Shown piece by piece: positions 7,778-15,913 of a stretch of 36,361 nt of DNA. A program made the position numbers and the translations under genes. Source of the stretch: Janibacter anophelis NBRC 107843 (GTDB lineage Bacteria > Actinomycetota > Actinomycetes > Actinomycetales > Dermatophilaceae). How positions within the stretch are numbered: the stretch's first letter is position 1; the number at the start of each line of letters is the position of its first letter. The DNA lies in assembly GCF_001570945.1 (NCBI RefSeq), contig NZ_BCSQ01000036.1, positions 1 to 36,361 on the forward strand, written 5' to 3'. The notes under the pieces were generated by a model. That model saw only the letters and a program-made list of their open reading frames with translations, ran no database searches and was not told the origin of the DNA.

Positions 7778-8691
7778 GCACGACCGAGCCCACCACCCGG
7801 GGTGTCGCGGCGCTCGACTTCGCCGGACTGACCACGCTGCGGGCGACCGACCCCGGTGCGATCGCCCGATCGTGGGCCGCACGCGCCCGCCGTCCGCTGC
7901 TGGGGGCGGACGGACGGATGCTGCTCGTCGCCGCCGACCACCCGGCGCGCGGCGCGCTCGGGGTGCGCGGTGACGCGACCGCGATGGCCTCGCGCGCGGA
8001 CCTGCTGCGCCGGCTCGCGACGGCCCTGTCGCGGCCCGGCGTCGACGGCGTGCTCGGCACGCCCGACGTCCTCGACGACCTGCTGCTCATGGGCGCGCTC
8101 GAGGACAAGGTGGCGATCGGTTCGATGAACCGAGGTGGGCTGCAGGGGGCCTCCTTCGAGCTCGACGACCGCTTCACCGGGCACACCGCCGCCGAGATCG
8201 TCGCCCGCGGCATCGACGGCGGCAAGATGCTCACCCGCATCGACCTGCAGGACCCGGCGAGCGCGGCGACCCTCGAGGCGAGCGCCCGCGCGGTCACCGA
8301 GCTCGCCGCCCACGGGACGATGGCGATGGTCGAGCCCTTCTGGTCCACCCGCCGCGACGGCAAGGTGGTCAACCTGCTCGACCCGGACTCGACGATCCGC
8401 TCGATCACCGTCGCCTCCGGGCTCGGCGCGACGAGTGCGTACACGTGGCTCAAGCTGCCCGTCGTCGACGACCTGGAGCGGGTCATGGACGCGACGACCC
8501 TCCCTTCGCTCCTGCTCGGCGGTGACCCGCAGGGCGACCCGCGCGACACCTACGCCTCGTGGGGGCGATCGCTCGCGATCCCGCAGGTGCGCGGACTCGT
8601 CGTCGGACGGGCGCTGCTCTACCCGCCCGACGGCGACGTCGCCGCGGCGGTCGACATCGCCGCCGGCCTCGTCCACGGAGGCGGGGCATGA
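7774..8691 (+). CDS. class I aldolase-like TIM barrel, candidate DKG-phosphate aldolase
   Basis: This 305-residue protein resembles the DhnA/LacD aldolase fold and, as I recall it, the actinobacterial Cgl0159 family found in iol clusters. LLVAADHPARGALG (about residues 50-63) resembles the DHG motif of DhnA. LKLP places K227 where DhnA-type enzymes carry the Schiff-base lysine, and GLVVGRALLYP near the C-terminus resembles their phosphate-binding GVAVGR strand. It lies directly after iolC, and the cluster has no IolJ-type class II aldolase. I infer that it splits DKG-phosphate into dihydroxyacetone phosphate and malonate semialdehyde. The aldolase role is not proven by sequence alone. Confidence 0.72.
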   Translation: MSTTEPTTRGVAALDFAGLTTLRATDPGAIARSWAARARRPLLGADGRMLLVAADHPARGALGVRGDATAMASRADLLRRLATALSRPGVDGVLGTPDVLDDLLLMGALEDKVAIGSMNRGGLQGASFELDDRFTGHTAAEIVARGIDGGKMLTRIDLQDPASAATLEASARAVTELAAHGTMAMVEPFWSTRRDGKVVNLLDPDSTIRSITVASGLGATSAYTWLKLPVVDDLERVMDATTLPSLLLGGDPQGDPRDTYASWGRSLAIPQVRGLVVGRALLYPPDGDVAAAVDIAAGLVHGGGA

Positions 8692-9623
8692 ACCACACCC
8701 CGCGCACCGGCGCGGACAACGCGCGATGGTTCCACCCCTTCGCGCCGAAGGGAGGGACCTGGGCCGTCGAGATCACCGACGCCGTCGAGGGCTGGCAGCA
8801 CACGTCGCTGCGCGTCGCGGTCCTGCGACCGGGGTCCTCGGTGACGCACACGCTCTCCGGGGAGGAGGCCATCGTCGTGCCGCTGACGGGCGGCACGACG
8901 GTGGCCGTGGACGACCACGAGCACGTGCTCGCCGGGCGGACCAGTGTCTTCGCCGGGCCGAGCGACACGCTCTACGCACCCGCCGGGAGCCGGCTCGTGC
9001 TGACCAACCACGGCGACGCCGACGCGCGGGTCGCGCTGTGCGGTGCCCGCGTCGACGACCCGACCGGTGGGGGCCGTGAGGTCGTCGTCGTCCCCGCCGA
9101 CCGAGTGCCCGTCGAGCAGCGCGGGGCCGGCACGTGCCGCCGCGAGGTGCGCGGGTTCGGCATGCCCGACACCCTGCCCGGCGCCGAGCAGATCCTCGCG
9201 TGCGAGGTCATCACCCCCGCCGGGGGCTGGTCCTCCTACCCGCCGCACAAGCACGACACCGACCGGCCCGGGCAGGAGAGCGAGCTCGAGGAGATCTACT
9301 ACTTCGAGACCCAGTCGGTCGGGGACGCCGAGGCCGGCCGCCCGCCGCTCACGCGCGGCACCGACCGCGACGACGGCCGTCAACCGGTGGGGTACCAGCA
9401 GGTCTACGGCGCCGAGGGGCGCGACATCGACGTGCTCGTCGAGGTCGCGACCGGTGACACCGTGCTCGTGCCGCACGGGTGGCACGGCCCGGCGATGGCC
9501 GCGCCCGACGCCGACCTGTACTACCTCAACGTGATGGCCGGCCCGGGGCCGGAGCGGGTCTGGTTGATCTGTGACGACCCCGCGCACGGGGCGATCCGGG
9601 AGACCTGGGAGGGGCAGGCATGA
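8688..9623 (+). CDS. iolB: 5-deoxy-glucuronate isomerase
   Basis: This 311-residue bicupin protein has the metal-binding motif YPPHKHD, the following ELEEIYYF, and a later VPHGWHGP, all typical of IolB. It should convert 5-deoxy-D-glucuronate into 5-dehydro-2-deoxy-D-gluconate in the cytoplasm, before the IolC step. The start is the ATG at 8688, which overlaps the previous stop (ATGA), as does the next junction with iolD. Length and motifs fit a full-length enzyme. Confidence 0.92.
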   Translation: MNHTPRTGADNARWFHPFAPKGGTWAVEITDAVEGWQHTSLRVAVLRPGSSVTHTLSGEEAIVVPLTGGTTVAVDDHEHVLAGRTSVFAGPSDTLYAPAGSRLVLTNHGDADARVALCGARVDDPTGGGREVVVVPADRVPVEQRGAGTCRREVRGFGMPDTLPGAEQILACEVITPAGGWSSYPPHKHDTDRPGQESELEEIYYFETQSVGDAEAGRPPLTRGTDRDDGRQPVGYQQVYGAEGRDIDVLVEVATGDTVLVPHGWHGPAMAAPDADLYYLNVMAGPGPERVWLICDDPAHGAIRETWEGQA

Positions 9624-11641
9624 GTAACGGTGGTCTCGAGGCTCGGCCGCGGGCGGCCTCGCACCTCGACCAACATGGGACCGTGCGGCTGACGACGGCC
9701 CAGGCGCTGGTGCGCTTCCTGGGCGCGCAGTGGAGCGAGCGCGACGGGCAGCGGCAGCGGCTCTTCGCCGGGGTGCTCGGCATCTTCGGCCACGGCAATG
9801 TCGCGGGCGTCGGGCAGGCGCTGCTGCAGGAGGAGCTCGCGGCCGGGCCCGACGGCGCCGACCTGCCCTACGTCCTCGCGCGCAACGAGCAGGCGATGGT
9901 GCACACCGCGGTCGCCTACGCCCGGCAGCGCGACCGGCTCACCACGTGGGCGTGCACCGCCTCCGTCGGTCCGGGCAGCACCAACATGCTCACGGGTGCC
10001 GCGCTCGCGACGATCAACCGGCTGCCCGTGCTGCTGCTGCCGAGCTCGACCTTCGCCACGCGTGCCGCCGGGCCCCTGCTGCAGGAGCTCGAGCAGCCGC
10101 ACGGCGGGGACCTCACGGTCAACGACGCCTTCCGCCCGCTCTCGCGCTTCTACGACGAGGTGCGCCGGCCCGAGCAGCTGCCGAGCATCCTGCTCTCGGC
10201 GATGCGGGTGCTCACCGATCCGGTCGAGACCGGTGCGGTGACGATCTCGCTGCCGCAGGACGTGCAGGCCGAGGCCCACGACTGGCCGGTCGAGCTCTTC
10301 GCCGAGCGGGTCCACCACGTCGCCCGTCCGCCGGCCGAGCCGGCCCGCATCGCGCAGGCCGCCGAGATCATCCGCTCGGCGCGACGGCCGATGATCGTCG
10401 CCGGCGGTGGGGTCCACCACGCGCAGGCCGAGGACGCGCTCGCGGCGCTGTGCACGGCCACCGGCATCCCCGTCGGGGAGACCCAGTCCGGCAAGGGCTC
10501 GCTCCTGCATGGTCACCCGCAGCTGCTGGGCGCCGTCGGCTCCACGGGCACGACCGCGGCCAATGCCGTTGCGGCACAGGCGGATGTCGTCATCGGTGTC
10601 GGCACCCGCTACCAGGACTTCACGACCGCCTCCCGCACGGCCTTCGCGGCCGAAGGGGTGCGCTTCGTCAACCTCAACATCGCCCCCTTCGACGCGGTGA
10701 AGCACTCCGGCCTGACCGTCGTGGGCGATGCCCGCGAGGGACTGACCGCGCTCACCGAGGCGCTCGAGGGGTGGTCCGTCGACGACGACTACCGCGACGA
10801 GCAGGCCCGCCTGTGGGCGGACTGGGACGCGCAGGTCGAGGCGGCGCACCACCCTTCGTCCGAGGTCACCGACGCGCTCGCCGACGGCCTGCTCACCCAG
10901 GGTGCCGTCCTCGGACTCGTCAACGAGCTCAGCGACCCGCGTGACGTGCTGCTCTGCGCGGCCGGCTCGATGCCCGGCGACCTGCACAAGTCGTGGCGGG
11001 TGCGCGACCGGCGCGGCTACCACGTCGAGTACGGATACTCCTGCATGGGCTACGAGGTGCCCGCCGCGATCGGGATCCGCTGGGCCGACCCGACTCGCGA
11101 CGTCTTCGCGATGGTCGGCGACGGGGGCTACCTGATGATGCCGACCGAGCTCGTCACGGCCGTCCAGGAGCGGACCAAGGTCATCGTCGTGCTCGTGCAG
11201 AACCACGGCTTCCACTCGATCGGCTCGCTGTCGCAGTCGTTGGGCAGCCAGCGCTTCGGTACGGCCTACCGCGCGCGCAACGAGGCGACCGGCCGGCTCG
11301 ATGGCGACGTCCTGCCGGTCGACCTGGCGGCCAATGCCCGCTCGCTCGGCTGCCACGTCATCGAGGTGCACGACCGCGCCGGGCTCGAGGCGGCGATCGC
11401 CGAGGCCAAGGCGGCACCGGCCGACGGCGGCCCGGTCGTCATCCACGTCGAGACCGACCCCCTCGTGCACGGACCCGACTCCGCCAGCTGGTGGGACGTG
11501 CCGGTGGGCGAGGTGAGCGAGCTCGAGAGCACCCGTGGTGCGCGGGCGGAGTACGAGCGGCACAAGGCAGCACAACGAACGCATCTCGCCCCGGCGGATC
11601 TGCTGCCCACGCAGGACCAGAACGACCAGACTCACAACTGA
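9620..11641 (+). CDS. iolD: 3D-(3,5/4)-trihydroxycyclohexane-1,2-dione hydrolase
   Basis: This 673-residue thiamine-diphosphate enzyme has the acetohydroxyacid-synthase-like three-domain layout. The N-terminal core starts TVRLTTAQALVRFL, the Pyr domain has NEQAMVHTAVAYARQ with the catalytic Glu, and the PP domain has GDGGYLMMP near residue 500 followed by the NHGF segment. It opens the ring of the diketo intermediate made by IolE to give 5-deoxy-glucuronate. About 17 residues after the start codon (from GGLEARPRAASHLDQ) are encoded by a dispersed repeat copy and precede the normal start of the family. The ATG at 9620 overlaps the iolB stop. Two hairpins follow the gene. Confidence 0.92.
   Translation: MSNGGLEARPRAASHLDQHGTVRLTTAQALVRFLGAQWSERDGQRQRLFAGVLGIFGHGNVAGVGQALLQEELAAGPDGADLPYVLARNEQAMVHTAVAYARQRDRLTTWACTASVGPGSTNMLTGAALATINRLPVLLLPSSTFATRAAGPLLQELEQPHGGDLTVNDAFRPLSRFYDEVRRPEQLPSILLSAMRVLTDPVETGAVTISLPQDVQAEAHDWPVELFAERVHHVARPPAEPARIAQAAEIIRSARRPMIVAGGGVHHAQAEDALAALCTATGIPVGETQSGKGSLLHGHPQLLGAVGSTGTTAANAVAAQADVVIGVGTRYQDFTTASRTAFAAEGVRFVNLNIAPFDAVKHSGLTVVGDAREGLTALTEALEGWSVDDDYRDEQARLWADWDAQVEAAHHPSSEVTDALADGLLTQGAVLGLVNELSDPRDVLLCAAGSMPGDLHKSWRVRDRRGYHVEYGYSCMGYEVPAAIGIRWADPTRDVFAMVGDGGYLMMPTELVTAVQERTKVIVVLVQNHGFHSIGSLSQSLGSQRFGTAYRARNEATGRLDGDVLPVDLAANARSLGCHVIEVHDRAGLEAAIAEAKAAPADGGPVVIHVETDPLVHGPDSASWWDVPVGEVSELESTRGARAEYERHKAAQRTHLAPADLLPTQDQNDQTHN
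9632..9677 (-). repeat. dispersed repeat copy B, inside the 5' end of iolD
   Basis: On the minus strand it runs from TTGGTCGAGGTGCGAG through CCGCCCGCGGCC to GAGCCTCGAGACC. It lies 12 bases after the iolD start codon, in frame, and adds a short unnatural leader to the protein. Its right half is almost identical to copy D at 25928-25990. Confidence 0.75.
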
Positions 11642-11646
11642 AGACA

Positions 11647-11697
11647 GCGGTGCCCGCCCGGGCACCGCGACCCCCTCCCCCCGCAACGACGCGGGGG
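11647..11697 (+). promoter_or_regulatory. two hairpins between iolD and the transporter genes
   Basis: Hairpin 1 (11647-11668) has a perfect 9-base stem starting GCGGTGCCC and a 4-base loop. Hairpin 2 (11678-11697) has a 7-base stem (CCCCCGC/GCGGGGG) and a 6-base loop. They fill the only sizeable gap (76 bases) in the iolG-to-second-dehydrogenase run. They could act as a partial terminator or as an mRNA-stabilising boundary that raises expression of the binding protein. Confidence 0.55.
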
Positions 11698-11717
11698 ACC
11701 CGAGAAAGGCACGAACC

Positions 11718-12701
11718 ATGTCCCGAATCTCCCGCGTCAGCGCCGTCGCGACCTCGGCCGTGGCTGCGCTCGCCCTCGCGGCGTGCTCCTCCTCCGGCGG
11801 CAAGCAGGAGGACGAAGGGGGCGACGGCGCCTCCGGTGGTGGCGCCGGCACCCCCGAGATGACCGTCGCCCTCGTCACCCACGCCGCGCCCGGCGACACC
11901 TTCTGGGACCAGGTCCGCGCCGGTGCCGAGGACGCCGCCAAGAAGGACAACGTCAAGCTCGAATACACCGCCGACCCCGACGGCGCCCGCCAGTCCACGC
12001 TCGTGCAGCAGGCCGTCGACAAGAAGGTCGACGGCATCGCCGTCACGCTCGCCAAGCCCGACGCGATGGAGGACAACGTCGTCAAGGCCGTCGAGGCCGA
12101 CATCCCCGTCGTCGCGCTCAACGCCGGTGCGGACGCGTGGAAGGACATGGGCGTGCTGTCCTTCTTCGGTCAGGACGAGACGCTCGCCGGCGAGGCCGCC
12201 GGTGACCGGTTCACCGACGAGAAGGCCGGCAAGGTCCTGTGCGTCATCCACGAGCAGGGGCACGTCGGTCTCGAGGCCCGCTGCAAGGGTGTCGCCAACA
12301 AGTTCAAGGGCACCGAGAAGGTCTACGTCAAGGGCACCGACAGCGCCAACGTGCAGTCGACCATCACGGCGAAGCTGCAGCAGGACAAGGACATCACCAA
12401 CGTCATCACCCTCGGTGCGCCGATGGCGATGATCGCGACGAAGTCCATCGAGGAGGCCGGCAGCGAGGCGAAGCTCGCGACCTTCGACCTCAACGACGAG
12501 GCGCTGCAGGCGATCAAGGACGGCAAGATCGAGTGGGCCGTCGACCAGCAGCCGTACGTCCAGGGCTACATGGCCGTCGACTCGCTGTGGCTGCGGGTGC
12601 AGAAGGGCGCCTCCACCGGTGGTGGCGAGCCCGTCTACACCGGCCCGGCCTTCATCGACGACGCCAACGTCGACATCCTCCTCGAGCAGCAGGCGAAGTG
12701 A
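11718..12701 (+). CDS. sugar ABC transporter substrate-binding lipoprotein (inositol-type)
   Basis: This 327-residue protein has a basic N-terminus, a hydrophobic stretch and the lipobox LALAAC, so it should be lipid-anchored on the outer face of the membrane. The mature part after a Gly/Ser/acidic linker is a periplasmic-binding-protein type 1 fold (Peripla_BP_4): VALVTHAAPGDTFWDQVRAG, QQAVDKKVDGIAVTL, IPVVALNAG and GAPMAMIATKSIEEAG. Families of this kind bind monosaccharides or inositols. The iol context makes inositol or a derivative the likely ligand, which is similar in role to rhizobial MocB. The ATG at 11718 has AAAGG eight bases upstream. Its stop overlaps the permease start (TGATG). 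Confidence 0.87.
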   Translation: MSRISRVSAVATSAVAALALAACSSSGGKQEDEGGDGASGGGAGTPEMTVALVTHAAPGDTFWDQVRAGAEDAAKKDNVKLEYTADPDGARQSTLVQQAVDKKVDGIAVTLAKPDAMEDNVVKAVEADIPVVALNAGADAWKDMGVLSFFGQDETLAGEAAGDRFTDEKAGKVLCVIHEQGHVGLEARCKGVANKFKGTEKVYVKGTDSANVQSTITAKLQQDKDITNVITLGAPMAMIATKSIEEAGSEAKLATFDLNDEALQAIKDGKIEWAVDQQPYVQGYMAVDSLWLRVQKGASTGGGEPVYTGPAFIDDANVDILLEQQAK

Positions 12702-13753
12702 TGACGACCCCGACCGCCACGGCCCGACCGGCCGGAGAGACCGACGACCGGGTGGTCGCGAAGGGGAAGGTGGGCGTGCTCTTCGCACGGCCCGGGATCG
12801 GCGCGCTCATCGGTGCCCTCGCCGTCGCCGCGCTCTTCCTCGCCGTCGCGCCCTCCTTCCGCTCACTCGCCAACACCGGCACGATCCTGTACGCGGCAGC
12901 GTCGATCGGCATCATGGCGGTCGGGGTCTCGCTGCTCATGGTGGGCGGCGAGTTCGACCTCTCGACCGGTGTCGCCGCGACGACGTCCGGGATCACCGCG
13001 GCCCTCACGGCGTGGAACTTCGGGCTCAACGTCTGGATCGGCGTGCTCGCCGCGCTCGTCCTCTCGCTCGCGATCGGTGCGTTCAACGGGTGGCTGCTCA
13101 TGCGCACGGGGTTGCCGAGCTTCCTCGTGACACTCGGGACCTTCTTCGTCCTCCAGGGCGCCAACCTGGCGGTGACACGCCTCGTCGGCGGGACGGTCTC
13201 GACCCCGACGATCACCGACATGGACGGCTTCGCCTCGGCGGAGATGGTCTTCGCCTGGGAGGCCTCGCTCGGGCCGATCCGGATCAAGGCGCTCGTCGTC
13301 TACTGGCTCGTCCTGGCCGCCATCGGTGCCCTCGTGCTCACCCGCACGCGGGTCGGCAACTGGATCTACGCCGTCGGTGGTGACGCCGACGCCGCTCGCG
13401 CCGTCGGTGTCCCGGTCAAGGCGGTGAAGATCGGCCTCTTCGTCACCGTCGGGTTCTGCGCGTGGATGCTCGGCATGCACCTGCTCTTCGACTACTCCGT
13501 CATGCAGTCCGGTGAGGGTGTCGGCAACGAGTTCATCTACATCATCGCCGCGGTCGTCGGGGGCTGCCTGCTCACCGGTGGCTACGGCTCGGTCGTCGGT
13601 GGCGCCCTCGGTGCGCTGATCTTCGGCATGACCCGCATGGGCATCAACTACGCGGGCTGGAACGTCGACTGGTTCTACACCTTCCTCGGCGTGATGCTCC
13701 TGCTCGCGACCCTGGTCAACCTGTACGTCAAGAAGAAGGCGGACGCGCAATGA
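12701..13753 (+). CDS. sugar ABC transporter permease (RbsC-type, CUT2)
   Basis: This 350-residue integral membrane protein has about nine or ten hydrophobic segments and belongs to BPD_transp_2. Diagnostic stretches are VSLLMVGGEFDLSTGV, GLPSFLVTLGTFFVLQG, the cytoplasmic coupling loop AVGGDADAARAVGV, and IIAAVVGGCLLTGGYGS. It should form the channel for the substrate delivered by the lipoprotein encoded just upstream. An in-frame GTG lies three bases before the chosen ATG. It overlaps the ATPase gene by four bases. Confidence 0.9.
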   Translation: MTTPTATARPAGETDDRVVAKGKVGVLFARPGIGALIGALAVAALFLAVAPSFRSLANTGTILYAAASIGIMAVGVSLLMVGGEFDLSTGVAATTSGITAALTAWNFGLNVWIGVLAALVLSLAIGAFNGWLLMRTGLPSFLVTLGTFFVLQGANLAVTRLVGGTVSTPTITDMDGFASAEMVFAWEASLGPIRIKALVVYWLVLAAIGALVLTRTRVGNWIYAVGGDADAARAVGVPVKAVKIGLFVTVGFCAWMLGMHLLFDYSVMQSGEGVGNEFIYIIAAVVGGCLLTGGYGSVVGGALGALIFGMTRMGINYAGWNVDWFYTFLGVMLLLATLVNLYVKKKADAQ

Positions 13754-14661
13754 GCACCGAGACCCTCCACCGCCGGCCGGCGGACGTCACGCCGCTCGTC
13801 GTCATGCAGGACGTCGGCAAGTCCTACGGCAACGTCGACGCCCTCCGCGGGGTGAACCTCGAGGTCTACCCCGGCGAGGTCACCTGCGTGCTGGGCGACA
13901 ACGGTGCCGGCAAGTCGACGCTCATCAAGATCATGGCCGGGCTGCACGAGCACACCTCCGGCACCTTCGAGGTCAACGGTGTCCGGCGCAACCTCGCGTC
14001 GCCGCGGGCCGCGCAGGCGCTCGGCATCGCGACGGTCTACCAGGACCTCGCGCTCGCGCCGCTGATGTCGGTGTGGCGCAACTTCTTCATGGGCAACGAG
14101 ATCCGCAAGGGTCTCTTCCTCGACTCGCGGCGGATGAAGGCCATCGCCGACGAGGAGCTGCAGAAGATGGGCATCCAGATCGGTGACCTCGATCGTCCGG
14201 TCGGGGGCCTGTCCGGTGGCCAGAAGCAGTGCATCGCCATCGCCCGCGCCATCTACTTCGGCGCCAAGGTGATCATCCTCGACGAGCCGACGGCCGCCCT
14301 GGGCGTCAAGCAGTCGGGCGTGGTCCTGAAGTACATCGCCAAGGCGCGCGACGCGGGCCTCGGCGTCGTCTTCATCACCCACAACCCGCACCACGCCTAC
14401 CTCGTCGGCAACCACTTCATCATCCTCAAGCTCGGCCGGCTCACCCTCGACGCGCACCGCGACGAGCTGACCCTCGACCAGCTGACCGCGGAGATGGCCG
14501 GCGGCCAGGAGCTGTCGGACCTGCAGCACGAGCTCGGTGGCGTCGACCCCGGCAAGACCGTCGACCCGGCCAACCCCGAGGCCGAGCTGGCGGGGCCGGG
14601 CAAGCCCAGGGTGCGCGACGGGTCCGCGGACGACGAGGCGATGACGAAGGGAGATCGGTGA
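13750..14661 (+). CDS. sugar ABC transporter ATP-binding protein (single-domain CUT2)
   Basis: This 303-residue ATPase has Walker A GDNGAGKST, the Q-loop in TVYQDLAL, the signature LSGGQKQ, Walker B VIILDEPTAAL and the H-loop FITHNPHHAYLV. Most CUT2 ATPases (RbsA, MglA) are about 500 residues with two fused nucleotide-binding domains. This one has a single domain and should work as a homodimer. The tail after about residue 255 is acidic and proline-rich, with no recognised domain. Four-base overlaps on both sides put it firmly in the transporter operon. Confidence 0.9.
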   Translation: MSTETLHRRPADVTPLVVMQDVGKSYGNVDALRGVNLEVYPGEVTCVLGDNGAGKSTLIKIMAGLHEHTSGTFEVNGVRRNLASPRAAQALGIATVYQDLALAPLMSVWRNFFMGNEIRKGLFLDSRRMKAIADEELQKMGIQIGDLDRPVGGLSGGQKQCIAIARAIYFGAKVIILDEPTAALGVKQSGVVLKYIAKARDAGLGVVFITHNPHHAYLVGNHFIILKLGRLTLDAHRDELTLDQLTAEMAGGQELSDLQHELGGVDPGKTVDPANPEAELAGPGKPRVRDGSADDEAMTKGDR

Positions 14662-15797
14662 CCTCCCCGGTTCCTGAGGTGCGAGGAACGAGCCTCGCGC
14701 TCCCTGAGGTGCGAGGAACGAGCCTCGCGCTCCCTGAGGTGCGAGGAACGAGCCTCGAAGGGTCGCTCCGGGTCGGTGTCGTCGGCGTCGGCCTCATGGG
14801 CGCCGACCACGCGCACCGGCTGGCCCGGCGCATCGCCGGCGCGACGCTCACCGCGATCGCCGACCCCGACGGTGACCGGGCCCGGGCGCTCGCCGAGGAG
14901 CTCGGCGGGGTCACCGTGCACGCCGACCCGCTCGAGCTCATCGCCTCCGACGACGTCGACGCGGTCCTGCTCGCCTCGCCGGGCTCGGTCCACGAGGAGC
15001 AGCTGCTCGCCTGCATCGAGCGCGGTCTGCCGGTGCTCTGCGAGAAGCCGCTGACGATGGACAGCGAGTCCTCGCTGCGGGTCGTCGAGGCCGAGCGCGC
15101 TGCCGGCCGGGCGCTCGTGCAGGTGGGCTTCATGCGCCGGTTCGACCCGGAGTACGTCCGGCTGAAGTCGCTGCTCGACGGCGGCGGGATGGGGCGGGCG
15201 CTGCTGCTGCACCAGACCCACCGCAACAAGAGCGTGCCCAACCCGGACTTCCGCTCCGAGATGATCGTGCGCGACTCGCTCGTGCACGAGGTCGACTGCG
15301 CGCGGTGGCTGCTCGGTGAGGAGATCGCCTCGATCCAGGTGATCAGCCCGGCGCCGACGTCGCACGCGCTCGCAGGGGTCATCGACCCGCAGGTCGCGAT
15401 CTTCCGCATGGCGTCCGGGGCGGTCGTGACCAACGAGGTCTTCGTCAACAGCCGCACGGGGTACGAGGTGCGCTGCGAGGCCGTCGGCGAGAGCGGCAGC
15501 GCGATCATCGGCCGACCCTGGGGCGAGGTCTACACGACCGTCGCCGACCCGGACGGTGGCGACGGCGCCTGGGGCGGACCGATCGTCGCGGACTACCGGG
15601 CGCGCTTCGAGCGCGCGTACGACGTCGAGGTCCAGGCCTGGGTCGACGCCGCCCGGAGGGGTGAGCGGATCGGCCCGACCGCCTGGGACGGCTACGCCGC
15701 GACGGTCGTGTGCACCGCCGGCATGGAGTCCCTGGCCTCCGGCCAGCCGGTGGAGGTGGCCCTCGCCGATGTGCCCGCACCAGCCCACGCCCACTGA
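14658..15797 (+). CDS. Gfo/Idh/MocA oxidoreductase with repeat-encoded N-terminus
   Basis: This 379-residue dehydrogenase starts at GTG 14658, overlapping the ATPase stop (GTGA), with AAGGGAG just upstream. The canonical fold begins at about residue 36 with LRVGVVGVGLMGADHAHRL (NAD motif GVGLMG). CEKPLTMD and the catalytic segment with RDSLVHEVDCARWLLG follow. FMRRFDPEYVRLKSLL resembles actinobacterial inositol 2-dehydrogenases. The first 34 or so residues are three copies of a 10-residue unit (LPEVRGTSLA) encoded by a 30-base tandem repeat. It is the last gene of the iol-transport run, and may act on a different inositol isomer from the 4835-5857 enzyme. Confidence 0.85.
   Translation: MTSPVPEVRGTSLALPEVRGTSLALPEVRGTSLEGSLRVGVVGVGLMGADHAHRLARRIAGATLTAIADPDGDRARALAEELGGVTVHADPLELIASDDVDAVLLASPGSVHEEQLLACIERGLPVLCEKPLTMDSESSLRVVEAERAAGRALVQVGFMRRFDPEYVRLKSLLDGGGMGRALLLHQTHRNKSVPNPDFRSEMIVRDSLVHEVDCARWLLGEEIASIQVISPAPTSHALAGVIDPQVAIFRMASGAVVTNEVFVNSRTGYEVRCEAVGESGSAIIGRPWGEVYTTVADPDGGDGAWGGPIVADYRARFERAYDVEVQAWVDAARRGERIGPTAWDGYAATVVCTAGMESLASGQPVEVALADVPAPAHAH
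14671..14760 (+). repeat. dispersed repeat copy C: three tandem in-frame 30-base units
   Basis: Three units (14671-14700, 14701-14730, 14731-14760) share CCTGAGGTGCGAGGAACG followed by AGCCTCG. Units 1 and 2 differ at one base, and unit 3 differs only in its last bases. Thirty bases equals ten codons, so copy number can change without a frameshift. The core is the dispersed repeat seen at the other loci. Confidence 0.9.
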
Positions 15798-15798
15798 A

Positions 15799-15865
15799 CG
15801 CGCATTTCCCCGGGGAAATGCGCGCTCGGGCCCGCTCCCATGCGCATCTCCCCGGGGAGATGCGC
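15799..15865. repeat. twin perfect palindromes after the second dehydrogenase gene
   Basis: Palindrome 1 (15799-15824) is CGCGCATTTCCCC joined directly to its reverse complement. Palindrome 2 (15842-15865) is GCGCATCTCCCC joined to its reverse complement. They are 17 bases apart. The two differ by one T-to-C change in the left arm and the matching A-to-G change in the right arm, so pairing is kept. They lie just after the stop codon of the dehydrogenase gene and before the mmsA promoter, and could terminate the long upstream transcript. Confidence 0.85.
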
Positions 15866-15877
15866 CAGTCAGTTTGT

Positions 15878-15892
15878 TAGTATGTCCGGACA
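15878..15892 (+). promoter_or_regulatory. mmsA promoter -10 with overlapping IolR-like operator
   Basis: TAGTAT (15878-15883) is a good -10 hexamer. TGTCCGGACA (15883-15892), a perfect 10-base palindrome, overlaps its last base and the expected start point. It matches the recalled IolR consensus KGWCHTRACA at nine of ten positions on both strands. TTTGTTAG at 15873-15880 also occurs, inverted, next to the iolG operator (4739-4746), which supports shared control. Confidence 0.5.
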
Positions 15893-15913
15893 AATGAGCC
15901 TGAGGAGGCCCGC

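Noticed and set aside
9521-12148. A long open frame on the minus strand opposite iolD and the binding protein gene
   Set aside because: It is antisense to two clear, motif-bearing genes. Its protein is rich in R, G and V without motifs, as expected for a shadow frame in GC-rich DNA.
14671-14760. The three 30-base repeats as a small CRISPR array
   Set aside because: The units are contiguous with no spacers, lie inside a coding frame, and match a dispersed repeat found elsewhere; no cas gene is nearby.
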